NCBI GenBank assembly: GCA_035235625.1 | Contig: CP141149.1 | Location: forward strand, 8,524,893-8,588,892 | Direction of reading: 5' to 3' | Length of the DNA stretch: 64,000 bases | DNA from: Saururus chinensis | Lineage: Eukaryota; Streptophyta; Magnoliopsida; Piperales; Saururaceae | Shown: positions 11,311 to 20,702 of the stretch, one piece after another | How the letters are laid out: each line of letters starts with the position of its first letter | How positions within the stretch are numbered: position 1 is the first letter of the stretch | Made by a program: the position numbers and the translations under genes | Notes under the pieces: generated by a model | The model's database searches: none | What the model was told of the DNA's origin: nothing | The model's input: only the letters and a program-made list of their open reading frames with translations

Positions 11311-12868
11311 ATCTATAAAACGTGCATACATCTCATGCATATCAATCATACCATACAATCATGCTTACACGCACATCATGCAATCGGATCGTTACTTAAC
11401 ATCCAAGCATGGAATCATACAATCCTAGCATGCTGCTACTCATTCAAAGCATGCTTCATGAATTTACAAATTCAAAGCTCCCCTACCTCGTAATCATGAC
11501 GTTCGATGGTGAGCACACGACGGTGGCGGCGTCGGCGGCGGAGTTGGCGTCCAAAACCGTTGCCTGGCTGAGAGAGCTGCTGTCCCGAGGGTTTTAGGAT
11601 GCGCCGAAACTAGTCACGGCCAAACAAGGTGTCAGAAATCAATGCGGCAAAACCCGTGATCCATAGCGGCACACTAGGGCGACCGGGAGAAATATCATGC
11701 CAACATAAGTGGTGGTGCGACCATAGGTCGATGGTGTACACACTGAAGATGGGCCGGTGGCTAAAACGTGCTCAGCCGGCCACAAAGACATCAAAATCGG
11801 CCGTGGACAGCACCCAACGGCGACGATTTCGGTCAACAAAGGCCCACATACAGGCGGAGAGCGTGGGGCAACGCTCGAGAACAAAGGAGAGGTGGAGGAC
11901 GGCTCTATGTCAACTCTATTCGGTGGCCAAGCCATCCGATGGTCCGGCGGCACAAATGCGGCGCCTAACCCAGAAGTACACGTGTGGCCACATGCACACG
12001 CGACCCAAAGGGTGGGGGAGAGGGCTGAAAAGAGGCAACCCAAGGCCCACAAAAGCCAACAGGGCTAAGGCCCTAGCGGTGGCCAATCTAAGCGGCGACA
12101 TCGCCGATTGCCACCCACAACCAAAACTAATGGTGCGGGTAGCTATGCATCTCGCATGGTAGAAAGTAGGGGGAGGGTTCAGGGTTGAGCAAAGGCCACG
12201 AGGCTGTCACTAGCCAAGGCCTAAGCAAGTGAACTCATCCACCTTCTGTCAAGGTAAGACATACAAATTCTTGCCCGAGGCCGTTTGGTACCAACGACAT
12301 AAAATGGGCAAGAGGGGTCAACGGCACACATGCCGGTAAGGCGGAACTAGCTGCAGCTACGGGCCGCAAGGCTGAACAAGGCCCGGAGGGGTGGCCCATT
12401 GGAATCACCGGGCTGGGGCAGAGCCGAACTAAGGTCCGCTAAATCAAATCCGGCGTCCGACTGATAACGTTAGTCACACGGTCTAAAACAGACGTAGACC
12501 AAAAATGGGGGACGCCCGAAATGAGCAAGGGAGATACAGAGGGGACGGAGGCTGAACCGGTCTAGGTGGGGCTGTCCCAAGACTGGGGCGGAGCCCACGG
12601 TGGTAAAGTCACCCTCACCCACCAACGATGGTGGTGCCAGCCCACTGGAAAATCCACCCACAATACTGCGCAAATCGGATTGGGCGGAGCAGAGGACGGC
12701 AGAGGGGATGGAACCGGGCTGGGTAGGGTGGTCCACTGCCTTCGCCGGAGCAAGGCGAGGATGGGGGAAGGCCGAATTGGCCACGAATCACCGCTGGCGG
12801 CTACTGTTTGCCCAAAACAGTGCATCGGCAGAACAGTGCAGAGAGGGGAAATGGAATGGGGCGGCGGT

Positions 12869-13135
12869 GCAGAGGCCCACCGGGCCGGGAGGGGTGTCCT
12901 CCCACCGTCGCCGGCCCATGACGGAGCCGTGGGCGGCCGGCCGGCCCTCGCCGGCTCACGGCGGCGGCGGCGCAAGTGAAACAGAGAGGGGGCAGAAAAG
13001 AGGCAAAAAGGGGGCACAAGGACGGGTGGCGGAACGGAGGCCCACCGGGCCGGGAGGAGTGGCCTCCCGCCGTCGCCGGCCCATGGCGGAGCCGTGGGCG
13101 GCCGGCTGGCCCTCGCCGGCTCATGGCAGCGGCGG
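12869..13135. repeat. GC-rich tandem duplication inside LTR copy A
   Basis: A block of about 105 bp containing GGCCCACCGGGCCGGGAG, CCGTCGCCGGCCCATG and GCCCTCGCCGGCTCA occurs at about 12869-12975 and 13033-13135. The surrounding 11500-13360 segment is far more GC-rich than the rest of the LTR. Overlapping open frames in it on both strands look like by-products of composition rather than genes. Confidence 0.8.
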
Positions 13136-13327
13136 AATCAAATCAAAACAAAAAGGGCGGCTAACCGGGAAAAGTCGGGGCGGAGCGGCCATGGGGCCGG
13201 GACGGTGGCTCCCCTGCCATCGCATGGCCGGGGCGGAGCCGGTCCGGCGGCCCACTGGCCCACCGGTGGCCGGCGGGGACAGAGAAACAGTAAGGGGGGG
13301 GGCGACGCACTGTTCACACATCCTTTT

Positions 13328-13351
13328 GGATCGGGATCGCGATCCCGATCC
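13328..13351. repeat. 24 bp perfect palindrome near the LTR 3' end
   Basis: Half-site GGATCGGGATCG is followed at once by its exact reverse complement, with no spacer. It lies about 150 bp upstream of the TATA-like sequence at 13501, so it sits where a U3 regulatory site would be. Confidence 0.9.
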
Positions 13352-13500
13352 CTCTTTTTTATTTTATTTTCTTTTATTTTTCCAAACGTATCCCCAACGC
13401 GCATTAACCCACTGGTTATGCGTCAAACTTCTAAAATTCGCGCCGTAAGTGAGCAGCGAGGCCCGTGGCTCGCAACTAAGCCCCACACCCGACTCTACAG

Positions 13501-13510
13501 GTATAAATAC
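13501..13510 (+). promoter_or_regulatory. TATA box of LTR copy A
   Basis: GTATAAATAC lies about 110 bp before the CA end of the LTR and downstream of a GC-rich U3-like segment. Position and sequence fit an LTR promoter. Activity is not shown. Confidence 0.5.
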
Positions 13511-13621
13511 GGGGAAAATACACAAATACACATACGCTGAAACGTCACATTTTCCTACCGAAAATGACCAGAAAATGGTAGAAAAATCACAGAAAATCGT
13601 AAAAAAATCAGGGACCTTACA

Positions 13622-14590
13622 TATATAGAGGCGAGTTAGACCACCAGTGGCCATATCAGGTAATTTTATTTAATTATTAGATTTTTTACAATGCTTATAA
13701 GATATGTAAGGTTATTTAAAATTAATTATCTTTATAAAATATATATGTTATTTGGTAGTTGTACTCATTGAAAGTATTGACTGTGTTAGCTCCTCTATGC
13801 ACCAATGGTCGAGATGTGCGGCTCTCGCGAACACCACTAATATGTTTTGAGATTATCAAGATGTATGTGCTGGATGGTGTGATGCTCCAGTTTAACTTGG
13901 AGCAAGAGGTCCCACCTCATACCGTCGAGTTTGTCCATCGCATCACTCGACAGGGCCGCCATATTACCGACTGGGCTATACATCATGCGGCATATATCGC
14001 TCGATGAGATGATAGGAGAGCCACTGTTATCGAAAGGGAGATGACTACAACATCACGAGATGTTCATAGTGCATGTATGCAATGGTATTTATCGATCACA
14101 CAACGATATATTTTACAGCGCAATGATATAGAGGAGATGACATATCAGCCTAGGGGTGCCTCTGAGGCAGATTTGGTAAGAATATGTTTGTTAATTATGT
14201 AATAATATTTTCTTATTTTTTATTTATTATTTATCTAATTTTTAATTTATTTTTTTATAGCTTCGTTTAGTGTGATGTACACATACATATTTGACTGGTG
14301 CAATTAACACCTGTACTTTGGGTGAGGACTTTTTAGCATCATGTTAGTCAATGCTTAGGCAACATGATGATGTCCTTTGTAGCTTGCCACTGCTTCAGTC
14401 GGTGATTACGGATTTTCATGGACATTATCCTGCCGACGAGGCCGCTCAAACACAATCGAGGTACGATTCATTCCCTGATATTCCATCTTTATTAGTAGCA
14501 CATAGCTCTCCTCTCTGTTCATTATTTCCAGTCACTCCACATGTAGTTTATCCTCATCCAGATCCGATAGTATATTAAAGACGACAGTAG
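13622..14590 (+). pseudogene. Plant mobile domain gene, second part
   Basis: Continuation of the domain after the LTR insertion. Visible pieces: RGELDHQWPYQ with an AG/GTAATT splice donor near 13658; KMYVLDGVMLQFNLEQEVPP and RITRQGRHITDWAIHHAAYI at about 13858-14000; then after a stop DDRRATVIEREM and ACMQWYLSITQRYILQR to about 14130. These match the C-terminal half of PMD proteins (D.V.RQFG..Q.IP, RG..DWP..H, WY...TR..I). A TATAG acceptor and a weak tail follow near 14262. In-frame stops (for example the TGA after AYIAR) show that it is dead. Confidence 0.72.
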
Positions 14591-15060
14591 CCAGCTCATG
14601 TTGAGCCATTTATTACTTATGCAAAGCCGGAGCTAGATCCGGAGTAGGCAGATAATGAGGAGCAGGAGGAGGTAGTATAGCACTGTCGGGGTTGACGTTG
14701 AGGATGTAGGAGAAGAGATTGAGTGTATTAGATTTTTCATATGTTTCTTTTGAACCAAACATTTTATTAACATGTGATGTTCGATTTATATATTTTATAA
14801 ACATTTATATCTTATATTTGTTTCTATGCTGAGTAGATGATAATTGATGTCGATAACTTTAATGTTATGTGAATAATAGTTAATGTAGATAAGTTTTAAG
14901 TTTTGTGGATGTTAAATTTAAACTTATACATCAAATGTGTGTGGAATGAATGAACAGGGACAAGTGCACTTGATATGTATAATGTGTGTGGAATGAATAA
15001 ATAGGGACATCGGTTAAAAGTTAGTTTAAAAGTGCTTTAAAAAAATTTGAATTAGATTTC

Positions 15061-15330
15061 AACCTTCGAAAGGATGAAATCATACTTTGTAAACTTGAGA
15101 CGAAATGTAGAAGTCTAAGGAGGTTGATTTCATCCTTTAGAAGGAGAAATAAGTTAAGAGTTGATTTCGTCCTTGTAAAGGACATAATCATGTTTAAACA
15201 AGGATTTTGTCCTTTAGAATGACGAAATCAACTTAACGTGATTTCATGCTTGATGAAATCACTTAATTTTCTTTAAAACGATTTTATTGTTTGTAATGAC
15301 AAAATCAACTTAAATTTGATTTCGTTATTC
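15061..15330. repeat. Subterminal palindromic repeats, right side
   Basis: Multiple degenerate copies of the left-end hairpin: 15163-15189 (GATTTCGTCCTTGTAAAGGAC), about 15201-15231 (TTTTGTCCTTTAGAATGACG) and TTGATTTCATCCTTTAGAAG near 15124. They place the same sequence family just inside both ends of the Mutator-like element. Confidence 0.75.
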
Positions 15331-15346
15331 CAAACAATGGAATTAG

Positions 15347-15481
15347 TTATTTTTTTTTATAAAAGCCACGCAGGCGCTTGTGGAGCCTACATGGCAAAAA
15401 CCATCACCACTTTGGAAAATATTTTCCAAAGCGGGTTAGTTTGGTAATTATTTTTTTAATTATTATTTAAATAATTTTCCT
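15347..15481 (-). repeat. Right terminal inverted repeat of the Mutator-like element
   Basis: Reverse complement of the left end. It ends ATTATTTAAATAATTTTCCT at 15481 and is followed by the TSD candidate AATTTTTTA (15482-15490). Confidence 0.8.
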
Positions 15482-15860
15482 AATTTTTTACGCACTTGAT
15501 CAATTTAAAATGAAGCGGATAAGTTTGGTTCTAAACCAGTTCAACATTTCAGTCGCCAACCTGCTCTCCTATGTTGTACGGTGATTTTAGTGCCATACAA
15601 CATTGAATGCAAAATCTATTTGAACTATGGCCCCACTGAATGGGCTGTTATGTTATTTCACTAGTAGAAGTGTACATGCAAAATATACATGTTGCACTCC
15701 AGACATTTAGATTTATTACGTTTTACAAAATTTAGCTTTAGGTTTAACAATCTTACTTATTCTATAAATAATATTTTAAGTGTATTAAGGGTAATATTGA
15801 ACTTTTTTGACAAAAATGTCCATCTCCCTTTTCACTTTGAGGATGTTTAGCTACACACAC

Positions 15861-15864
<4 letters not shown>

Positions 15865-15942
<78 letters not shown>
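15865..15942. repeat. (AT)39 microsatellite
   Basis: An uninterrupted AT dinucleotide run of 78 bp, preceded by a short CA run. The long tyrosine/isoleucine open frames across it are artefacts of the repeat. Confidence 0.97.
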
Positions 15943-15944
<2 letters not shown>

Positions 15945-17340
15945 ATGAGGAGTCATAGTCTATAGTCATGTATGTATGCAAACCTAGCATTATTGATGGT
16001 CTTCTCATAGAACTGGTGGATAAGAAATTTTTTTGTGTTGAAAATGTTGCAAAATTTGAGAGAATTTTAAAATGCTTAAATAGAAAAGAGTGCTGCCACA
16101 CACACCCCTTCCTCCTACTCTTCCTACTTCCTCTCATCCTCATTTTCCTCCTCTTTCTTGACAATTATTGGAAAAAGTAACTCGATAGAACATGGGGTGG
16201 AAGTATGATCAACGACAATCTTAGTGCCGACATTATCATTCAAAGTGTGGTTGGCACAACCACTGGCAGGGATGAATTTGAGAGGCGGTTGTGGGAATTT
16301 TCATTATCAATTCTTGCAATAGGTTATCTTCAAGGCCTTTTCAAATTATCTCCATAAAATCTCCAAAACCACCACTCAAATCCATCAAAATATTGTACAA
16401 TCCCTGCTGCCCACAATAATCAAGAATTGAACATAAGTCCATCAAAAAATATGGAGAGAGAGAGAGAGAGCAAATAAAGCAACTCACATGAGAAATGTGT
16501 GAATACATTATATTCAACCATATCACTTTATCTCATAATTGGCTGAGTAAATATTGTATTCCATATGCCACAGTAATGCTTAAGAAAGTAGACACCAACA
16601 AGACTCAACAAAGAGGTTTAGAAACCATAGTATGTCTGAACATAGCTGAGAATGCTTACTTATCACAAAAAGGCTGCATATAGAATAAAGTTTTTTAGGA
16701 TAGCAATCAAACACAAAGACTGCTCGTTCAATGCACAGAAAATATTTCTTCTTTCTTATGGATAATAATAATTAAGAGGTTCTTGAATAACCAACATTAG
16801 GGCTTTTACAAGACTTTTCATTCCTAGTGTGTATGAATTACACACCAAGAGAAAGAGTGGACACTATCTGATGATGCGTGAGAAATAGCCTTCCATAGAG
16901 GTCAATATAACGTAGTTATATGCAAAGTTCATTAAACATTATTATTTTTTATTATCGCGAACCAAAGAACTATCAAAGTGAGTTGAACCAATTTTTGCAG
17001 ATTGAGATGTTACACAATCTCTAAAAATTTGGAGAAAACAAAATCCTTCAACCATTGACGAAATGGTACAACAGTGAGGCAATCACGGATGGCGTGGATC
17101 ATCCACACTTGTTTTAACTCCTAGTATGTTGTATCCTTAAAAACCTCCTTGACTATGACGAACTGGGTCAATATGTTATCGTCCTTTAAAATCATTTACA
17201 ACATCTTATCCATTTAATGCTACCAGTCACATACAACACTTGCACATACGTTGCAGACGTCAGTTCCCTCTTAGAACTCAGGGGAAACATATAAGTTCAC
17301 AATGGAAATAAAGTAAATAGAAAGACGTACGTAGAGTTTT
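15943..17340. other. Gene-free AT-rich stretch
   Basis: No supported gene or RNA. A short (AG)n tract lies near 16452-16470. Small open frames here have no recognisable domain. Confidence 0.6.
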
Positions 17341-17349
17341 TTTAATAAA

Positions 17350-17830
17350 TAAGTACGTAGTTTTAAAAGGTCAACTTTGAGACATCCAGAGTAAGCTTTC
17401 CAACAGTGTTGGAAAGAGAAGCGTTCTCGTTCTAGAGATTCACCTGGAGAGGAAGAGAAGAATAAACCAAGCAAGAATTAATGGAACATGAATTTAAAAC
17501 TTACCGGCTCAAAGATGAAAACATTTTTAGTACAACTTGTGGGCACCCGTTCATCGTCAGCTTAAGTAAGCATGTCAGTGGCGTCAAAGAGGGCGGGGTC
17601 GAGGGCAACGACCTACTGGTGGAGCTCCGCAATGAAGTCTTTCTCTTCTGGGAGACCTTCTGGCGGAGCATGGAGGCCTCAGACTTTGAGCTTGGAGATG
17701 CGAGCACAATGGACTTATCAAAGTGATTTTGTGGGCGACATCGAGCTGCTCAAAGGGGTCTGACGGGAGAACCGCCAACATCTCCTTGGGGAGATCGAAA
17801 GTGTCCGGATTCCCCGCTTGGTTCGCTAGC
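17350..17830 (-). pseudogene. At4g15545-like coiled-coil protein, degenerate fragment
   Basis: On the minus strand, TFDLPKEMLAVLPSDPFEQL then DVAHKIT (about 17805-17730) matches the conserved N-terminus of the plant At4g15545-like family (FDLP.E.LAV.P.DP..QLDLA.KIT). After a frameshift come SEASMLRQKVS and KDFIAELHQ, a stop, then VVALDPALFDATDMLT, a stop, and ADDERV. A GGTAAG donor near 17501 and a TCTCCAG acceptor at 17444-17450 bound an intron-like gap. The next block reads NENASLSNTVGKLTLDVSKL (about 17432-17373), again family sequence. Function of the family is unknown. Two stops and a frameshift make this a pseudogene. The intron argues against retroposition and for a decayed segmental copy. 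Confidence 0.72.
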
Positions 17831-18742
17831 CTTCCCCTGTGTTTTCACACCCATTTCTTCTTTTTCTTCCAAGTTGCAAACTCCAATTGAAGTATCGCCT
17901 GACATGAAAGTCATCACTTTTTGGTTGTGCCCCAAGCCCGCACAGAGACAGACAAACTACATGTGGTCTGCATATTTTTGGGCGGATCTATGGTTGTGGT
18001 TCGGATTAGATTTTGTACGATGTAATATGTAAATGGTGTTTCACGCTTGGGATGTTCTTGTTCAAGGTTTGTTTTTCTCCCATCTTTGTTTTGGAGTCGA
18101 TTGTGTTATACAATCCTTATGCGAACATTGTTTTCTTTGAAACAAACTTGGACATGGAGGTTAGGTAGGCTAGGAAGATCGGTTTCCTTGATTGGTCTGC
18201 GACCATTATTGTGATGAGCTCTGAGCTCGAGCCAGAGGGTGAAAAGAATGACAGAGATGGTGGAGCAAAAGCAAAATTACGGCTGCTTATGAGCCAAAGG
18301 ATATCACAAATTGTAAGCAAGGAAACATCCACAAGAAAAGGAGCTCGTGAAAAGCAGGAAAGAATAGTTGGGCCGTGACATACAAAACTGTATTGTCTTA
18401 TGTGCTACCTCTTGCATAACAATATTACAAAAATCAAAACTACTTGTATATATACAGGACAATCTCAGCTGCAATCCTAAATCCAAGTTATCCTAATGAA
18501 TTATAGATGCGATTGTTAAATTACGTGTTTTATCTGAAACTGAAGGGCGGAAAAGCAAGTTGGGACTTTTGGAAAAGATTTGAGTCCCACTTTTCATTTT
18601 AATAATAATATTATTAACAAAAATGCGTAAGTATTATATGTTTAAATATAAATTAGATAAAATAAAATAAATTAGAAATAAAATATGCATTAAATGAAGG
18701 TATCATTTGCATGTTGTAGTTACAATACATTATTTTTAGTAT
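17831..18742. other. Gene-free stretch before the CACTA-like elements
   Basis: The first 150 bp may include more upstream exon or leader of the broken At4g15545-like copy, but nothing is clear. The remainder is ordinary AT-rich sequence with no supported feature. Confidence 0.5.
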
Positions 18743-19050
18743 CATTATAAGAAAAAAGACTATTAGCAACGCTTTTAATCGTCAGTAATTGTCATAAAAG
18801 TGTCGTTAATGACTATTAGTGACGCTTAAAAAGCATCGCTAAAATAATCACTAATAATCATGTAGCAACTGCTTATTAGCAATGCATATGAAAAAACGTC
18901 GCTAATAGCACTACTATTAGAGACACATTTCTTTACGTTGCTAATATCAACTTTTCTGCAATCCTTTATAAAGCATCACTAATAGTAAATATTTAGTGAC
19001 ACTTATTCACATGTGTCACTAATAATAAATTATTAGTGATGTTGTATAAA

Positions 19051-19630
19051 CACTACAACAAATTGCAGTATTAGCAACACATATAAGCATCGCTAATAGT
19101 ACCATAAGCGTCGCTAATGCCTATTAGTGACGCATAAAAAATATCACTAAATACGTTGTTAAAAATACAGTCGCTACTGCTAATTAGCAACGCTTACCAT
19201 AAGCATTGCTAAAAAATTATTATTAGCGACGCATACTAAGCATCGCTAATACATTACTATTAATGACGCTTAGCAAGCGTCACTAGTAGTTATTTATTAT
19301 CGATGCTTAATATACGTCGCTAATGATAAATTTTTTTAAAAAATAATAAGTAAAATAATAAAAATAAAATTTTAAAACAACGAAATAAGTAATTTATTTT
19401 TCTATTAGCAACACTTTAGTAAGCATCGCTAATATGAAATAAAAAAAAACATTAGCAACGCTTTTTAAACATCGCTAATATGAAATAAAAATAAAAAATA
19501 AAAATAAAAATAAAAAATCCATTAGCAACGTTTTTTAAGCGTCACTATTATGAAATAAAAATAAAAAAGCCATTAGCGACGCTTTTATAAGCGTCGCTAG
19601 TGACTTAATAAATTAATAAAAAAAGTCCGC
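19051..19630. repeat. Hairpin array TTAGCGACGC / GCGTCGCTAA
   Basis: Around ten imperfect palindromes of the form TTAGC.ACGCTT-spacer-AAGC.TCGCTAA. They alternate with T/A-rich spacers and diverge mainly at CpG sites (GCGACG to GCAACG, GTGACG, GCATCG), the pattern expected from methylated cytosine decay. Arrays like this serve as transposase binding regions in other CACTA elements; that role here is inference. Confidence 0.88.
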
Positions 19631-20445
19631 TGGCGGCATTAAGCCGCCTGTGGGGGATAAGAATCCAGTGGAGAGGGGGGAAGAATAGGGAGGGGAGAGA
19701 GGAGGAGCAGGGGGGAGGGGCCGACAGGTGGGGGAGGGAGGGGGACTAAGCGGGGGAGAGGGGCCAAGTGGGGGAGGGAGGGGCTACCGAGCCGGGGGGC
19801 ATCAAGGGAGGAGGGGGGAGAGTGGGGGACTGGGCGACGGCGGCGGACAGAGGCCGGGGGTGGAGGGGGATTGAGCAAGGGGGAGAGGGGCCAGGTGGGG
19901 GAGGGGCGACAGAGCCGTGGGGCATCGGGGGAGGAGGGGGGAGCAGCAGGGGAGGAGGGAGGAGGGGAACTGGACGGCGGCGGCGGACGGAGGCCGGGGC
20001 GGAGGGAGGGACTGGTCGGCGGCGGACGAAGGTCGGGGTGGAGGGGCTGTGTGGCGGCAAGCAACTGGAGCAAGGGGAGGGAGTGGAAGACTGGAGCAGA
20101 CGAGAAAGAGAAAGGAGGGGGTGGGGGCCGGAGGACAAGGCGCCGTGGATGGCGGCGGGGAGAGGCGGAGGAAGTGGTGGGAAGGCAGTGATGGCGGGGC
20201 GGCAAGGTGCCGAGCTGTGGGAAGGCAGGGGGGACCCGGGGAGAGAGAGGGGGAAGCCGGGGGCGAGATGGAGGGAGGGGGACCCGGGGAGAGAGAGGGC
20301 GAGCCGGGGGTGAGATGGAGGGAGGGGGAGCCAGATTCCGGAAGGCGGGGCGGTTGGAAGCCGGACAGCGGGGCAGTCGGAAGCGAGGCAGCAGGGCGGC
20401 GATGTGCCGGGCAGCACGAAGGCAGGGGGTATATATAAGGCGCGG
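19630..20445. other. GC-rich core of the inner CACTA-like element
   Basis: About 0.8 kb of purine-biased G-rich plus-strand sequence (GGGGGAGGGG and GGCGGCGG motifs). Open frames of 180-220 codons occur in several overlapping frames on both strands and are proline-, glycine- or arginine-rich. No frame shows a domain, so I treat them as compositional. A motif AAATTTCCCTGCGTGGGTGA closes the core near 20450 and has a relative (GCGGGCGAAATTTCAACCGC) in the copy near 58230. Confidence 0.7.
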
Positions 20446-20702
20446 GCAAAATTTCCCTGCGTGGGTGAAATTTCACCCGTGCCTTTTTATTTTTTTCAAA
20501 TAAAAAGTTTTAGCGACGCTATGAGAGAGCATCGCTAATATGATTTTGTCGCGACGTCTCACAACGTCGCTACTTATCACTATTAGCAACGCTCTTTAGA
20601 GGGTCGCTAAATATCAATACTATATACCGCGGGATTTTTTTTTAATATAAGACATTTTAGCGACGCTCTCCTCGAGCATCGCTAAAAGCCTTTTTTATAG
20701 AG

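Larger units (their letters stand above)
8598..13621 (+). mobile_element. Solo-LTR-like insertion (copy A) with TATAT target duplication
   Basis: Begins TGTAACGCCCGAG and ends GGGACCTTACA (TG..CA), flanked by TATAT at 8593-8597 and TATAT at 13622-13626. It contains no gag-pol coding, primer-binding site or polypurine tract, so a solo LTR of about 5.0 kb is the simplest reading. A non-autonomous element is an alternative. A TATA box (GTATAAATAC) lies at 13501-13510, about 110 bp before the end, as expected near an LTR R region. The insertion splits a plant mobile domain exon: joining the flanks gives QGVLRLY + RGELDHQWPYQ. A related copy starts at 60093. Such long LTRs occur in the Tekay/Del group of Ty3 elements, but clade assignment is inference. 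Confidence 0.82.
5234..15481 (+). mobile_element. Mutator-like element carrying a plant mobile domain gene (decayed)
   Basis: The ends form long inverted repeats. The left end starts AGGAAAAATTATTTAAATAA and the right end, read on the minus strand, starts AGGAAAATTATTTAAATAAT. The match continues inward for about 130 bp through CAAAGTGGTG.TGGTTTTTGCCA and on to the GCGC/TGGCTTT region, then into shared palindromic subterminal repeats. Flanking bases are AATTTTTTTA (5224-5233) and AATTTTTTA (15482-15490), a plausible 9-10 bp target duplication differing by one T. Long TIRs and a 9 bp TSD are typical of Mutator-like elements. The interior holds MuDR-like and plant-mobile-domain coding remnants, with a solo LTR inserted at 8598-13621. 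The TSD is AT-rich and therefore weaker evidence than the TIRs. Confidence 0.8.

Noticed and set aside
12470-13540. Open frames of up to 282 codons in the GC-rich part of LTR copy A
   Set aside because: Low complexity, overlapping on both strands, no retroelement or other domain recognised, and the segment includes an internal tandem duplication.
15762-16164. Tyr/Ile repeat proteins
   Set aside because: Translation of the (AT)39 microsatellite.
19639-20503. Overlapping proline-, glycine- or arginine-rich open frames of 100-224 codons on both strands
   Set aside because: All frames are open at once because the sequence is GC-rich and purine-biased. No domain, no splice signals, and it lies in a transposon core.
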